A stretch of 64,000 nucleotides of DNA from positions 124,001 to 188,000 of the forward strand of contig CAIJXT010000009.1 of the NCBI GenBank assembly GCA_903824665.1, read 5' to 3'. Under the pieces are notes generated by a model. It did not search any database, was not told the DNA's origin, and saw only the letters and a list, made by a program, of their open reading frames with translations. The DNA is from an uncultured Bacteroidota bacterium. GTDB taxonomy: Bacteria > Bacteroidota > Bacteroidia > Chitinophagales > Chitinophagaceae. Of the stretch, positions 1 to 8,402 are shown piece by piece (within the stretch, counting starts at the first letter, position 1; every line of letters begins with the position of its first letter). A program made the position numbers and the translations under genes.

Positions 1-1219
1 CACCCTTCAGCAGATCCAGTCCCACAACGCCTATCGTTGTAGCCACAAACGGAATGAACTGCGAATAACCGCCCTTCCACATATGGATGAAAAAAGAGGG
101 CTTGCACAGGCGATAGCCGGTAAACAACAGTATCGCTGCAAGTGCAGATTTGGGTATCAGATTAAGTAAGGCAGGTATCGACGCCGCACATACCAGCAAC
201 AGCACTCCATGTATGATCGCTGATGCCTTCGACTTTGCACCTGCATTCAGGTTGGCCGACGACCTCACAATTACCGATGTAATCGGCAAACCACCCAGAA
301 AACCACTCACCATATTGCCAATACCCTGCGCTTTCAGTTCACGGTCTGTAGAGGTGTACCGTTTCAGCGGATCCAGTTTATCAGTAGCTTCAATACACAG
401 CAATGTCTCTATCGATGCTACAATGGCAATCACTATGCCCGTCTCCCAAACCTTCACATTCTTGAAACCCTCCAGATTAGGAAAAGTAAACTGCTTCAGA
501 AAATCAGATGCCGATTCTGCAACAGGCAGCCTCACCAGGTGCGAGCTGTCCAGCGCCAGTGCAGGGCTTGTATTCCGGAACAATTCGTTGATCAGTGTTC
601 CCAGAAGCACCACAATAAGCCCTGCAGGTATCATCTGCATACGCTTGAAAGCCTTGGTGCTCCACAAGATAAGCACCGCCAACCCTACCACCGAGATGAT
701 AACCGCACCTTTTTCTATGTGCTGAATAGCAGTAGAGATTGTGTTGTACACAAATCCATCGTCGGCGTCTTCCATTACTGCAGCAGCATCCTTTGCATAC
801 CCTACCGCGTCTGGCAGTTGTTTGATAATGATCGTAAGACCTATACCTGCCAGCATGCCTTCTATAACGCTCGAGGGTATGTAGTTGGCAATACCACCCG
901 CCCTCAAAAAACCAAGTATCAGTTGAAACACCCCGGCAATGATCACACAGCACAGAAAAATATCAAACTCCTTCAGCTGCGTTATGGCCAGCATTACAAT
1001 GGCCGTAAGCCCTGCTGCCGGACCGGTCACACTCAGGTGCGACCCGCTGAGCGCACCTACCACTATACCACCTACCACTCCAGCTACCACTCCCGCAAAA
1101 AGCGGCGCGTGCGACGCCTGAGCGATACCCAGACACAGCGGCAGCGCAATAAGAAATACGATCAGCCCTGATAAAAAATCCTTCCTGAAAAAATCGAATG
1201 AATATCGTTTTGGTTCCAT
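1..1219 (-). CDS. SulP family anion/bicarbonate permease (3' end outside window)
   Basis: About 406 codons of a SulP (SLC26-type) transporter are present; the 3' part, including any STAS domain, lies beyond the left edge. The start MEPKRYSFDFFRKDF is nearly the same as that of the complete paralogue at 1936-3612, which fixes the ATG at 1219. The shared stretch SGLIVFLIALPLCLGIAQAS is the first membrane segment, and TGPAAGL matches the family core. It is the third gene of a minus-strand group, 100 bp after a beta-carbonic anhydrase, so bicarbonate (or another anion) is the likely substrate. The substrate itself cannot be read from the sequence. Confidence 0.9.
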   Translation of the reverse strand, partial: MEPKRYSFDFFRKDFLSGLIVFLIALPLCLGIAQASHAPLFAGVVAGVVGGIVVGALSGSHLSVTGPAAGLTAIVMLAITQLKEFDIFLCCVIIAGVFQLILGFLRAGGIANYIPSSVIEGMLAGIGLTIIIKQLPDAVGYAKDAAAVMEDADDGFVYNTISTAIQHIEKGAVIISVVGLAVLILWSTKAFKRMQMIPAGLIVVLLGTLINELFRNTSPALALDSSHLVRLPVAESASDFLKQFTFPNLEGFKNVKVWETGIVIAIVASIETLLCIEATDKLDPLKRYTSTDRELKAQGIGNMVSGFLGGLPITSVIVRSSANLNAGAKSKASAIIHGVLLLVCAASIPALLNLIPKSALAAILLFTGYRLCKPSFFIHMWKGGYSQFIPFVATTIGVVGLDLLKG

Positions 1220-1319
1220 AACAGCTTAAAAGATAGTGCGGCACACCGCAGGTATTATTTTGTTTGAACAATGGGTAAGCAATTGCGGTCAGCAATGCCT
1301 TGCCACCTGATTTCCCGCT

Positions 1320-1934
1320 TTAAAAGGTAAAACTCACTTTCCCGGTAGCCACATCGTAAATGGCGGGCTCAATACCTACCGATCCTTTGTCTACCAGTTC
1401 CTTTATGATGGGGCTGCGCTTCAGTATCTGATCTATAGAGTTGCGTATATTCTCCCTTGTAACCGCCAGCACATATTCCTTGTTCTTCGAGTTATGCTCA
1501 TCAAATTTCGGATTGCATTGCTGTATGGCAGGCTCCACCAGATCCAGCAGACTGGTGATGTGACCTAGTTTCACATGGTCGCATGCGCCTTTTATGGCGC
1601 CACAGTTAGTGTGCCCCAGTACCAGTATCAGTTTCGATCCTGCTACTGCTGTCGCATACTCCAAACTTCCCAATATTCCGTCTGTTACCACATTGCCTGC
1701 AATCCGTATACTGAAAATATCGCCCACACCCTGATCAAACACCAGCTCGGCCGACGTTCTCGAATCCATGCAGCTCAGTATTGCCGCATAGGGCAACTGC
1801 TCATCCTTTGTTTCACTTACCGCTGTCAACAGATCTTTGTTGATCAGCATATTATTTATAAACCGGAAATTGCCCTCCTTCAGTAAGAGTAAGGCTTCTG
1901 CCGGGGTAATACCTGGTGCTACTGATGTTCCCAT
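1320..1934 (-). CDS. Beta-class carbonic anhydrase
   Basis: 204 residues, normal for a beta-carbonic anhydrase, a cytoplasmic zinc enzyme that interconverts CO2 and bicarbonate. The zinc ligands and catalytic dyad are visible: C55-x-D57-x-R59 in SCMDSRTSAE and H108-x-x-C111 in GHTNCGAIKGA. The IAGNVV motif between them is also typical. Its ATG (1934) lies one base after the stop of the upstream SulP gene, so the two are probably translationally coupled. The context (SulP genes on both sides) suggests it supplies or consumes bicarbonate moved by the transporters. Confidence 0.95.
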   Translation of the reverse strand: MGTSVAPGITPAEALLLLKEGNFRFINNMLINKDLLTAVSETKDEQLPYAAILSCMDSRTSAELVFDQGVGDIFSIRIAGNVVTDGILGSLEYATAVAGSKLILVLGHTNCGAIKGACDHVKLGHITSLLDLVEPAIQQCNPKFDEHNSKNKEYVLAVTRENIRNSIDQILKRSPIIKELVDKGSVGIEPAIYDVATGKVSFTF

Positions 1935-1935
1935 A

Positions 1936-3612
1936 TTATTGTTTTGGACTTGGTTTGTACATACCTTTTCTCAACTGATTCAACAGATTGCCGGGACTCC
2001 CCTGCGACCTGGTCGGCACATCTTCTTTATGCAGAAATGCCGCTACTATCTCCCGCTCTGCAGCTGCGGTCGGCAGCTTGTATACTTCCTTGAAGCCGGT
2101 AAGCGAAATACTGATACCTTTTTCTTTGGCACCTGTAGTACCAAACTCACGGATAATGTCCAGCACATCAAAGTCTATATACTCCGTATTGCTGGCATCA
2201 ATGATCACATTGCTGTTCTCTGGCAGCCTGTCAAGGGTTTCCTTGATACTTGCTTTGTTCAGAAACGATATCTGCTGCGCTAGTGTCAGCTTTATCAGGT
2301 CACCATCTTCGTAAGTACTGCGCTTGTAATAGTATGATAGCTTGATATTCTGCCGCAGTGTATAGTAAACGCTGATGGCAATCCCTATTGCCACACCTTT
2401 GAACAGGCCCAGCGCTACCACACCTGCCATTGTTGCCATATATGGCACAAACTGCTCATAGCCACCCTCCCACATATGCTTGAAGACACTTTTCTTAAAC
2501 AACCGGTAACCGGTGTAGATCAGTATCGCAGCTATGGCTGCTTTCGGTATAAGATTGAGCCACGAGGGTATTGTTGCGGCACAGACGAGCAAAAGCAGAC
2601 CATGTAGAATCGTTGAGTGCTTGGTCTGTGCACCTGCGTTTATATTGGCCGATGAGCGCATGATTACCGACGAAATCGGCAAGCCACCCAGAAGCCCGCT
2701 TACCAGATTACCAATCCCCTGCGCCTTCAGTTCGCGGTCAGTGGGTGTGTAGCGCTTCAGTGGGTCCAGTTTATCCGTCGCTTCAATACACAACAGGCTC
2801 TCGGTCGACGCTACCAGTGCTATCATCAGACCTGTTTCCCATACTTTCAGCGATGCTAACCCACTGAAATCAGGAAAACTGATCTGTTTGAAAAAATCTG
2901 TAAACGATGCTGCTATTGGCAGATTCACCAGATGTGCACTATCCAGTGCCAGCCGCGGCACAAACAAAATGAACACTTCATTCAGCAGTACACCCCCCAA
3001 TACTACCAGTATTCCCGCTGGTATGATATTGAGTTTTTTTGACGGAATATTCTTCCACGCCACCATAAACAATAAACCGATAAGAGATATCGCCAGTGCC
3101 CCCTCCTGTATATGGTGCATCGCCAGATTAATGGTATTGAGCAATACCCCATCCTCGGCATCTACCATCACCGCGGCATTGTTTTTGGCATAGCCCACCG
3201 CATCGGGCAGCTGATTAATGATGATAATGACCCCAATACCCGCCAGCATCCCTTCCAGCACACTCGATGGTATATAGTTGGCTATCGAACCCGCTTTCAG
3301 GTACCCAAACAGTATCTGACACGCACCGGATACCATCACCGCGCAAAGAAATATCTCAAATGTGCTCAGGTCTGTAATGGCCGTCGCAATCACTCCAATC
3401 AGTCCGGCTGCCGGGCCCGACACACTAATATTGGAACCGCTGAAAAAACCCACTACCACCCCGCCTATCACCCCGGCTATGATACCGGCAAAAAGCGGCG
3501 CATGCGATGCCTGGGCAATACCCAGACACAATGGTAGAGCAATCAGGAAAACGATCAGTCCGGACAGAAAATCCTTCCTCAATATATTGAATGAATATTT
3601 ATTTGGCTCCAT
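1936..3612 (-). CDS. SulP family anion/bicarbonate permease with STAS domain
   Basis: 558 residues, full length for the family. Residues about 15-420 form the hydrophobic transport domain, with the N-terminal SGLIVFLIALPLCLGIAQAS segment and the SGPAAGL motif. Residues about 440-535 look like a C-terminal STAS domain (NVIIDASNTEYIDFDVLDII). It is the first gene of the SulP - carbonic anhydrase - SulP group and is paralogous to the gene at 1-1219. SulP proteins carry sulfate, bicarbonate or other anions; the neighbouring carbonic anhydrase favours bicarbonate. A box resembling TAnnTTTG with one mismatch (TATTTTTC) lies 10-20 bases before the ATG. Confidence 0.92.
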   Translation of the reverse strand: MEPNKYSFNILRKDFLSGLIVFLIALPLCLGIAQASHAPLFAGIIAGVIGGVVVGFFSGSNISVSGPAAGLIGVIATAITDLSTFEIFLCAVMVSGACQILFGYLKAGSIANYIPSSVLEGMLAGIGVIIIINQLPDAVGYAKNNAAVMVDAEDGVLLNTINLAMHHIQEGALAISLIGLLFMVAWKNIPSKKLNIIPAGILVVLGGVLLNEVFILFVPRLALDSAHLVNLPIAASFTDFFKQISFPDFSGLASLKVWETGLMIALVASTESLLCIEATDKLDPLKRYTPTDRELKAQGIGNLVSGLLGGLPISSVIMRSSANINAGAQTKHSTILHGLLLLVCAATIPSWLNLIPKAAIAAILIYTGYRLFKKSVFKHMWEGGYEQFVPYMATMAGVVALGLFKGVAIGIAISVYYTLRQNIKLSYYYKRSTYEDGDLIKLTLAQQISFLNKASIKETLDRLPENSNVIIDASNTEYIDFDVLDIIREFGTTGAKEKGISISLTGFKEVYKLPTAAAEREIVAAFLHKEDVPTRSQGSPGNLLNQLRKGMYKPSPKQ

Positions 3613-3734
3613 AATGTACTATGGTGAAAAATACGGGACATCCCGCAAAACAGATAAAAAGCAATAAGAAACAGATAAGAACGGGATAAGAACAAAAAAA
3701 ATCAGGTACACATATCCCAGCTATAGTGGAATCA

Positions 3735-4052
3735 TTATACCCTCGCTACATTCGGAGGCGGACAGTGTATATCCATTATGTGCGGATTGGGCAAATGCTC
3801 ATGGGTTTGCACCTGCATTTTAGTCGCTGGCATCACTACCGGAGCAGGGAAAAGGGAAGGGGTCGCATTACAGATAAAATCACCACATACACTGTCCTTG
3901 GTGTCCTTTCCGTCTTCACTATCCGTATCACTGCAGTCTTCCTTCACTTCTTCTGTCTGCTGACCCTTCACTATCAGCTTGCCTATAGCTCTTACAGGCA
4001 CTATCTGAAAAGTGAAAATAAACAAAAAGAAAAAGGCAACAACGGTCTTCAT
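3735..4052 (-). CDS. Small exported Cys/His-containing protein, function unknown
   Basis: 105 residues from the ATG at 4052; a TTG at 4061 would add three residues but is less likely. Residues 1-22 (MKTVVAFFFLFIFTFQIVPVRA) are a clear signal peptide. The mature part is acidic (CSDTDSEDGKD) and has a CGDFIC pair and a C-terminal HEHLPNPHIMDIHCPPP stretch that could bind metal. I do not recognise the family with certainty; small Bacteroidota proteins of this build sit near metal-efflux genes elsewhere, but no such gene is here. A near-consensus promoter box (TTACTTTG) ends only 6 bases before the ATG. Confidence 0.55.
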   Translation of the reverse strand: MKTVVAFFFLFIFTFQIVPVRAIGKLIVKGQQTEEVKEDCSDTDSEDGKDTKDSVCGDFICNATPSLFPAPVVMPATKMQVQTHEHLPNPHIMDIHCPPPNVARV

Positions 4053-4309
4053 ACCCAGCAAAGTAACGTTAAAAATTCAGTAAAAACCAGTGCATCCGGA
4101 ACAAATAAATGTTAAACAGCGTAAGACACAGTCAGTTACCCAAAAAGGTGCTAACACTGCCTGGCAAGACATGTACAGCATTGCCGCAGGTGCGCCACCG
4201 TGCGGATTGTGTTCCAAAATAATAGGTTTTGGCCGGCTCTCCGGTCTCGTTATTGTTGGTTAAAACCGGTAAATTTACACCCGCGTTCGCGCGTTTATTA
4301 ATCTGATCC

Positions 4310-4933
4310 ATGATATTTTCGTCGAAACTGATAGAGGAAGCGGTACAGGAATTTTCTAAGTTGCCGGGTATCGGCAAAAAAACAGCGCTTCGTATGGTGC
4401 TGCAGTTGCTTAAAATGGATAAACGCGAGGTTGATCTGTTCACCGGTGCCGTGTCGCGCATGAGGCATGGCATTCAGTTCTGCGAAGATTGCCACAACGT
4501 ATCAGACGGCACACGTTGTGAAATCTGTGCCAATCCCGGTCGCAATCGCACCCAGGTGTGTGTGGTAGAAACCATACGCGATGTGATCGCTATCGAAAGC
4601 ACACAGCAATACAGTGGTTTGTACCACGTACTCGGTGGCATTCTGTCTCCGCTGGATGGCATAGGGCCAGAACATCTGAATATTGCTACGCTGCAGCGCC
4701 GCGTGAAGGAAAATGGCATTACCGAACTCATCATGGCACTGAGCCCTACCATAGAGGGCGATACCACCGTGTACTACATAGCCCGCCAAATAGCCGGCCT
4801 GGAGGTGAATATCACTACCATAGCCCGGGGCATCGCCTTTGGCGGCGAGCTGGAGTACGCCGACGAAATGACGCTGGCCCGCTCTATTGCCAAGCGGCTA
4901 CCCATAGAGAACTATGTGACACTGAAATCATAA
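4310..4933 (+). CDS. recR: Recombination protein RecR
   Basis: 207 residues, full length. RecR works with RecF and RecO to load RecA at gapped DNA. The N-terminal helix-hairpin-helix (KLPGIGKKTALRM, residues 17-29) is followed by a four-cysteine zinc motif (C58, C61, C70, C73 in CEDCHNVSDGTRCEIC) and a Toprim domain beginning at VCVVET (about 83). The C-terminal GGELEYADEMTLARSI is typical of the family. The gene stands alone on the plus strand and is convergent with the FAD oxidoreductase gene, 20 bp away. Confidence 0.97.
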   Translation: MIFSSKLIEEAVQEFSKLPGIGKKTALRMVLQLLKMDKREVDLFTGAVSRMRHGIQFCEDCHNVSDGTRCEICANPGRNRTQVCVVETIRDVIAIESTQQYSGLYHVLGGILSPLDGIGPEHLNIATLQRRVKENGITELIMALSPTIEGDTTVYYIARQIAGLEVNITTIARGIAFGGELEYADEMTLARSIAKRLPIENYVTLKS

Positions 4934-4953
4934 GCCGGCCCATCCGGTAGCAC

Positions 4954-6009
4954 CTACCTGCTCAGCACCTTCCTATACCTCCCTACTGCCACATCCTCCA
5001 TCACCGGCGTACCATCGGTCAGGAAAGCAGCAAACTGCTGCGCAAAATACGGTGCCAACGAACAACCCTTGCCCCCCATACCGTTGAATATACCTATATT
5101 GTCATGCACCGGATGCATACCCACAAAGGGCTTGCGGTCGAAGTTGGCAGGACGAAGAGCGGCAATATGATCCACTACCTCATAGGGCAGCTTCAGCCAG
5201 TAGTCCAGTTGCTCCTGCACACTGTTACGAAATGCAGCTGTCGGCTGCTCGGTGGTATACTTCCAGTCGTGCGCGGCTCCTACCCAGAACAAGCCATCGT
5301 GCCAGGGCACAATGCTCACGCCCTGCTTGTATATATCCTGCCTTGGCAGGCCCGGTATCGATACGATTAGCGCCTCTCCTTTGTCTTTAGACCATGGCAA
5401 CATACCAAACCATCGGTTGCCGGCACCTGCCGCACCGTCGCAGAAGATCAGCTTTCTGGCTTTCACATCCTTCCAGTACACCCATTGTTCGTCTCGTTCT
5501 ATATCGGCTGCATCTATGTTAGCGGTAAGCAGATTACCACCGGCTTGCAGCACGCGGCGCCAGCCGGTCACCAGCGCCCGCAGGTCGGCTATTAGGCACT
5601 GGCGTACAGCACCCACTCCGTAGTTGTACATGAAATACGCTTGCCATGAGGTATCATCCGACAACGGCTCCAGATATTCACGCTCGGTTGCGCACTTGTC
5701 TTCAAACAGTGCTGCCGCCTCGCGGGTGGCATGAAACTCCAGTATGCTGCACTGCTTTACCAGATCCACACCCAGTTCAGCACCTATCGTTTGGTATTCG
5801 GTCAGCGCAAAGGGTATTAGCTGCTCTGCCAGCCACGAGCGCACCATGCGCTTGCCGGTAACGGGATTGATAATGCCACCGGCTACCCTGCCTGCCGCCG
5901 CCGGGTTGCCATTGTCGGCCACCAGCACGCTGTGCCCTGCCTGCAGCAGTTGCCGCGACAGCAGTGTGCCACATATACCCTGCCCTACCAACAGAAAATC
6001 ATATTCCAT
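4954..6009 (-). CDS. FAD-dependent oxidoreductase (DAO family)
   Basis: 351 residues. The N-terminus has a dinucleotide-binding fold (LLVGQGICGTLL, residues 6-17, GxGxxG) followed by GGIINPVTGKRMVRSW, as in D-amino-acid-oxidase/glycine-oxidase type enzymes and the MnmC C-terminal domain. A second FAD-contact region, GIFNGMGGKGCSLAPYFAQ, is near the C-terminus. The substrate is not evident. The start codon overlaps the end of dapF by 11 bases, so both are one transcript; whether this reflects a link to amino-acid metabolism is only inference. Confidence 0.85.
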   Translation of the reverse strand: MEYDFLLVGQGICGTLLSRQLLQAGHSVLVADNGNPAAAGRVAGGIINPVTGKRMVRSWLAEQLIPFALTEYQTIGAELGVDLVKQCSILEFHATREAAALFEDKCATEREYLEPLSDDTSWQAYFMYNYGVGAVRQCLIADLRALVTGWRRVLQAGGNLLTANIDAADIERDEQWVYWKDVKARKLIFCDGAAGAGNRWFGMLPWSKDKGEALIVSIPGLPRQDIYKQGVSIVPWHDGLFWVGAAHDWKYTTEQPTAAFRNSVQEQLDYWLKLPYEVVDHIAALRPANFDRKPFVGMHPVHDNIGIFNGMGGKGCSLAPYFAQQFAAFLTDGTPVMEDVAVGRYRKVLSR

Positions 6010-6772
6010 CTATCTCGCCCTTGTATACCATTACCGCCGGCCCCGTTAGCACCACCCCTGTTGCCGACTCAGGTGCGGTCTTCATAAAAGAAACCTGCAG
6101 CTCGCCACCGGGTGTCAGCACACGCGTATCGAAAGCGCCGGTGCTGCGGCAAGTTGCCGCAATAGCCGCCGCCGTTACCCCCGTGCCGCAGCTTAGCGTC
6201 TCGTCCTCCACCCCGCGCTCATAGGTACGCACATACAAATGGTCACCCAGAAACTGTGTGAAATTCACATTGATACCTCCCGGCTGGTATTCCGCATAGT
6301 TGCGTATGGCCCTTCCCGTGGCTACCACGTCGGTGGCGGCTGCATCCTTCACCCATACCACACGGTGTGGCGAGCCCGTATCCAGCACAGTATAGCCATC
6401 TTGTATATCCATATCCCTCACGTCCTTCATCTGCAGGCTTATGAGCCCATCTGCATGCACCGACGCTGTATGCGAACCATCTATGGCAATGAAGTTGGCC
6501 GTGTCGCCTACAATACCCAGCTGCCGTGCAAAAGCCACCATACACCTGCCGCCATTGCCACACATAGTGCTCTCGCTCCCATCGGCATTAAAATACACCA
6601 TCCTGAAGTCATAACCCGCCTCCCTTCGCAACAGCATCAGCCCATCGGCACCTATGCCATAGCGGCGGTGACACAATGCAGCCACCTGCGCCACCGACAA
6701 CACACAAGTGCCCTCCCGGTCGTCTATCAGTACGAAGTCATTGCCCGTGCCGTGATATTTATAAAACGTCAT
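5999..6772 (-). CDS. dapF: Diaminopimelate epimerase
   Basis: 257 residues. DapF converts LL- to meso-diaminopimelate for lysine and peptidoglycan synthesis. The canonical start MTFYKYHGTGNDF fixes the ATG. The two catalytic cysteines are C71 (MCGNGGRC) and C195 (TLSCGTGVT). A perfect promoter box TAATTTTG ends 4 bases before the ATG, implying a leaderless or nearly leaderless mRNA, and a perfect 10-bp inverted repeat lies just upstream. It overlaps the downstream FAD oxidoreductase gene. Confidence 0.97.
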   Translation of the reverse strand: MTFYKYHGTGNDFVLIDDREGTCVLSVAQVAALCHRRYGIGADGLMLLRREAGYDFRMVYFNADGSESTMCGNGGRCMVAFARQLGIVGDTANFIAIDGSHTASVHADGLISLQMKDVRDMDIQDGYTVLDTGSPHRVVWVKDAAATDVVATGRAIRNYAEYQPGGINVNFTQFLGDHLYVRTYERGVEDETLSCGTGVTAAAIAATCRSTGAFDTRVLTPGGELQVSFMKTAPESATGVVLTGPAVMVYKGEIDGI

Positions 6773-6776
6773 GGTA

Positions 6777-6784
6777 CAAAATTA
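6777..6784 (-). promoter_or_regulatory. -7 box (TAATTTTG) of the dapF operon
   Basis: A perfect match to the Bacteroidota -7 consensus TAnnTTTG, read on the minus strand. Only 4 bases separate it from the dapF ATG, so transcription should begin at or next to the start codon. No clear TTTG at -33 was found. Confidence 0.6.
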
Positions 6785-6788
6785 GAAT

Positions 6789-6815
6789 GTTATTCGGGGA
6801 TTTAGCCCGAATAAC
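6789..6815. promoter_or_regulatory. 10-bp perfect inverted repeat upstream of dapF
   Basis: GTTATTCGGG and its exact reverse complement CCCGAATAAC are separated by 7 bases. The repeat covers the -12 to -35 region relative to the dapF -7 box, where an operator would block or assist polymerase. If transcribed from the other side it would instead be a hairpin. The binding protein is unknown. Confidence 0.5.
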
Positions 6816-7030
6816 CAGAATCAGGTTAACGGGAAAAAGTTAAAATGTTATGCTCCAGATTCCTACCTACTCCAATCCGGTACAAAATGCCCGGCTGACA
6901 AAATTTGTCAGGTGCTTTCCAATGCAACTGCCCTTGTCAATACATCTACTTTGATTGTGCTATCCTTTGCAGCTCTTTTTCACTTCCTTACTACAGCCGC
7001 TCTCCGTTAAGATTTGTAAACAATTTTGCT

Positions 7031-7038
7031 TACATTTG
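7031..7038 (+). promoter_or_regulatory. -7 box (TACATTTG) of the HTH/AbiEii-like operon
   Basis: A perfect TAnnTTTG match, ending 4 bases before an in-frame GTG (7043) and 10 before a CTG (7049). It limits how far upstream the antitoxin can start and argues against the much longer reading frame that opens at 6905. Confidence 0.55.
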
Positions 7039-7042
7039 TTGG

Positions 7043-7537
7043 GTGAACCTGAAGTTTGAAAAATACAAGGGCATCCACCCCGGGATTATTCTTGCCAGAG
7101 AACTAAAAAAACGTTCTTTACGGCAAAGACCTTTTGCGCTGTCTATAGCAGAACACCCACAGACATTCAACGCTATTACCAAAGGAAAACGGAACATCAA
7201 TGCCTCATTTGCCTTAAAGATTGAAAAAGAACTCGGTCTTGAAGAAGGGACAATGCTGATAATGCAGGCATTCTATGATATTCAAAAAGAGAAAGAGAAA
7301 GCGGAAAAGAACAAACCAGATCTGAACATTTTCAGAAAGTCATTATTCTGGGATACAGACATCAATAAGATACACTGGGAGAATCAATTTAGGGCAGTTA
7401 TTGCCAGAGTATTAGAAAAGGGCAATGAAGCAGAGAAAAACGAAATCATCCGTTTTTACGGGAAGGCAAAAATACTTTCGGCAATAAATTGTCCGGGCTC
7501 AATACCACAACCGCTACCGAGAACAAACGCCAATTAA
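7043..7537 (+). CDS. HTH-type antitoxin paired with AbiEii-like toxin
   Basis: 164 residues if started at GTG 7043; a CTG at 7049 would give MKFEKYKGIHPG, which resembles the usual beginning of such proteins from memory. There is no ATG in the first part of the domain. Residues about 5-75 (KYKGIHPGIILARELKKR to KIEKELGLEEG) look like a HigA-like XRE helix-turn-helix protein. The C-terminal part is Lys/Glu rich. It ends 5 bases before the nucleotidyltransferase gene, an antitoxin-toxin arrangement. The pair is visibly more AT-rich than dapF beside it, consistent with horizontal gain. Confidence 0.75.
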   Translation: MNLKFEKYKGIHPGIILARELKKRSLRQRPFALSIAEHPQTFNAITKGKRNINASFALKIEKELGLEEGTMLIMQAFYDIQKEKEKAEKNKPDLNIFRKSLFWDTDINKIHWENQFRAVIARVLEKGNEAEKNEIIRFYGKAKILSAINCPGSIPQPLPRTNAN

Positions 7538-7542
7538 CGACT

Positions 7543-8196
7543 ATGCTGCACTACAATACAGTCAATAGCCTGCTAAAAAGAACATTGCTTATACTGATGA
7601 ACGCAAATGAGTTTGCATCTTTTAGATTAGCGGGAGGCACTGCATTAAGCCTACAAATAGGACACAGAATCTCTGTTGATATTGATCTGTTTACAGACGC
7701 ACAATATGGCAGCATAAATTTCAATGTATTGGAGCAATTTCTCAGAAAAAACTTCCATTACCTGGACTATTTTTCCTTAGAAAATCCGGCCTTAGGCATG
7801 TCATTCACAGTGGGCGACAATAAGGATGATACAATAAAGCTGGACATCTATTACACCGATACTTTTATCAATCCGGTTTACATTTATGATACTATTAGGA
7901 TGGCAACAATTGAGGAAATCATCGCAATGAAAATTGATGTTGTCCAAAGAGGTGGTCGTAAAAAAGACTTTTGGGATCTTCATGAATTGATGAAAATACA
8001 CACCATTAAACACATGCTTCAGCTACATAAACAACGCTACGAGTATGGGCATGATCAAAATTTGATTGTCAGACAACTTACAAATTTCACGACGGCCGAT
8101 GACGATTTCGAACCAATTTGTTTAAAAGGAAAATACTGGGAGTTTATTAAGGAAGATATTGAGGATGCTTTGTCGCACGAGGGTTTGAAAACGTAA
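7543..8196 (+). CDS. AbiEii/AbiGii-family nucleotidyltransferase toxin
   Basis: 217 residues from the ATG at 7543; an upstream TTG at 7489 would overlap the antitoxin and is not favoured. The nucleotidyltransferase signature is complete: GGTALSLQIGHRISVDIDLF (residues 31-50), with aspartates D46 and D48, then DTIKLDIYY, and the later RKKDFWDLHEL motif. AbiEii toxins of this DUF1814-type family modify tRNA or other targets with nucleotides and act in abortive infection or type IV toxin-antitoxin systems. The upstream HTH protein is the expected antitoxin. The target here is unknown. Confidence 0.85.
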   Translation: MLHYNTVNSLLKRTLLILMNANEFASFRLAGGTALSLQIGHRISVDIDLFTDAQYGSINFNVLEQFLRKNFHYLDYFSLENPALGMSFTVGDNKDDTIKLDIYYTDTFINPVYIYDTIRMATIEEIIAMKIDVVQRGGRKKDFWDLHELMKIHTIKHMLQLHKQRYEYGHDQNLIVRQLTNFTTADDDFEPICLKGKYWEFIKEDIEDALSHEGLKT

Positions 8197-8244
8197 ATAA
8201 TTCACTCTGCACGTCGCATCCACACAGGCCACCGGTATATCCAA

Positions 8245-8300
8245 ATTATTACAAACGGCTCATTCGCCGGCAGGTTGTTTAAGTGAGGTCAGCACATTCG
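8245..8300 (+). pseudogene. Remnant of the 3' end of a T9SS-sorted protein gene
   Basis: The stretch reads ITNGSFAGRLFK followed by TGA and GAGGTCAG. It matches the end of the NHL gene (9675-9731), which reads ITTNGSFAGRVVK, TGA, GAGGTCAG. Upstream the frame is lost at once. It is therefore a decayed sorting-domain tail, either of a former gene displaced by the AbiEii pair or of a partial duplication. The remaining gap up to 8402 holds only a weak promoter-like TACCTTTA at about 8323. Confidence 0.6.
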
Positions 8301-8402
8301 TTAAAAGCAAAGTTATATACAGTACCTTTATATAACAAAACCAACATAGTACAAGTGTCCTACCATCTATAACCTATCTCAAAAAACGCCTTACTATCAA
8401 TT

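Noticed and set aside
6905..7042. Extension of the antitoxin to an ATG at 6905
   Set aside because: The added 46 residues are Cys/aromatic-rich and unlike the family, and the promoter box at 7031 lies inside them.
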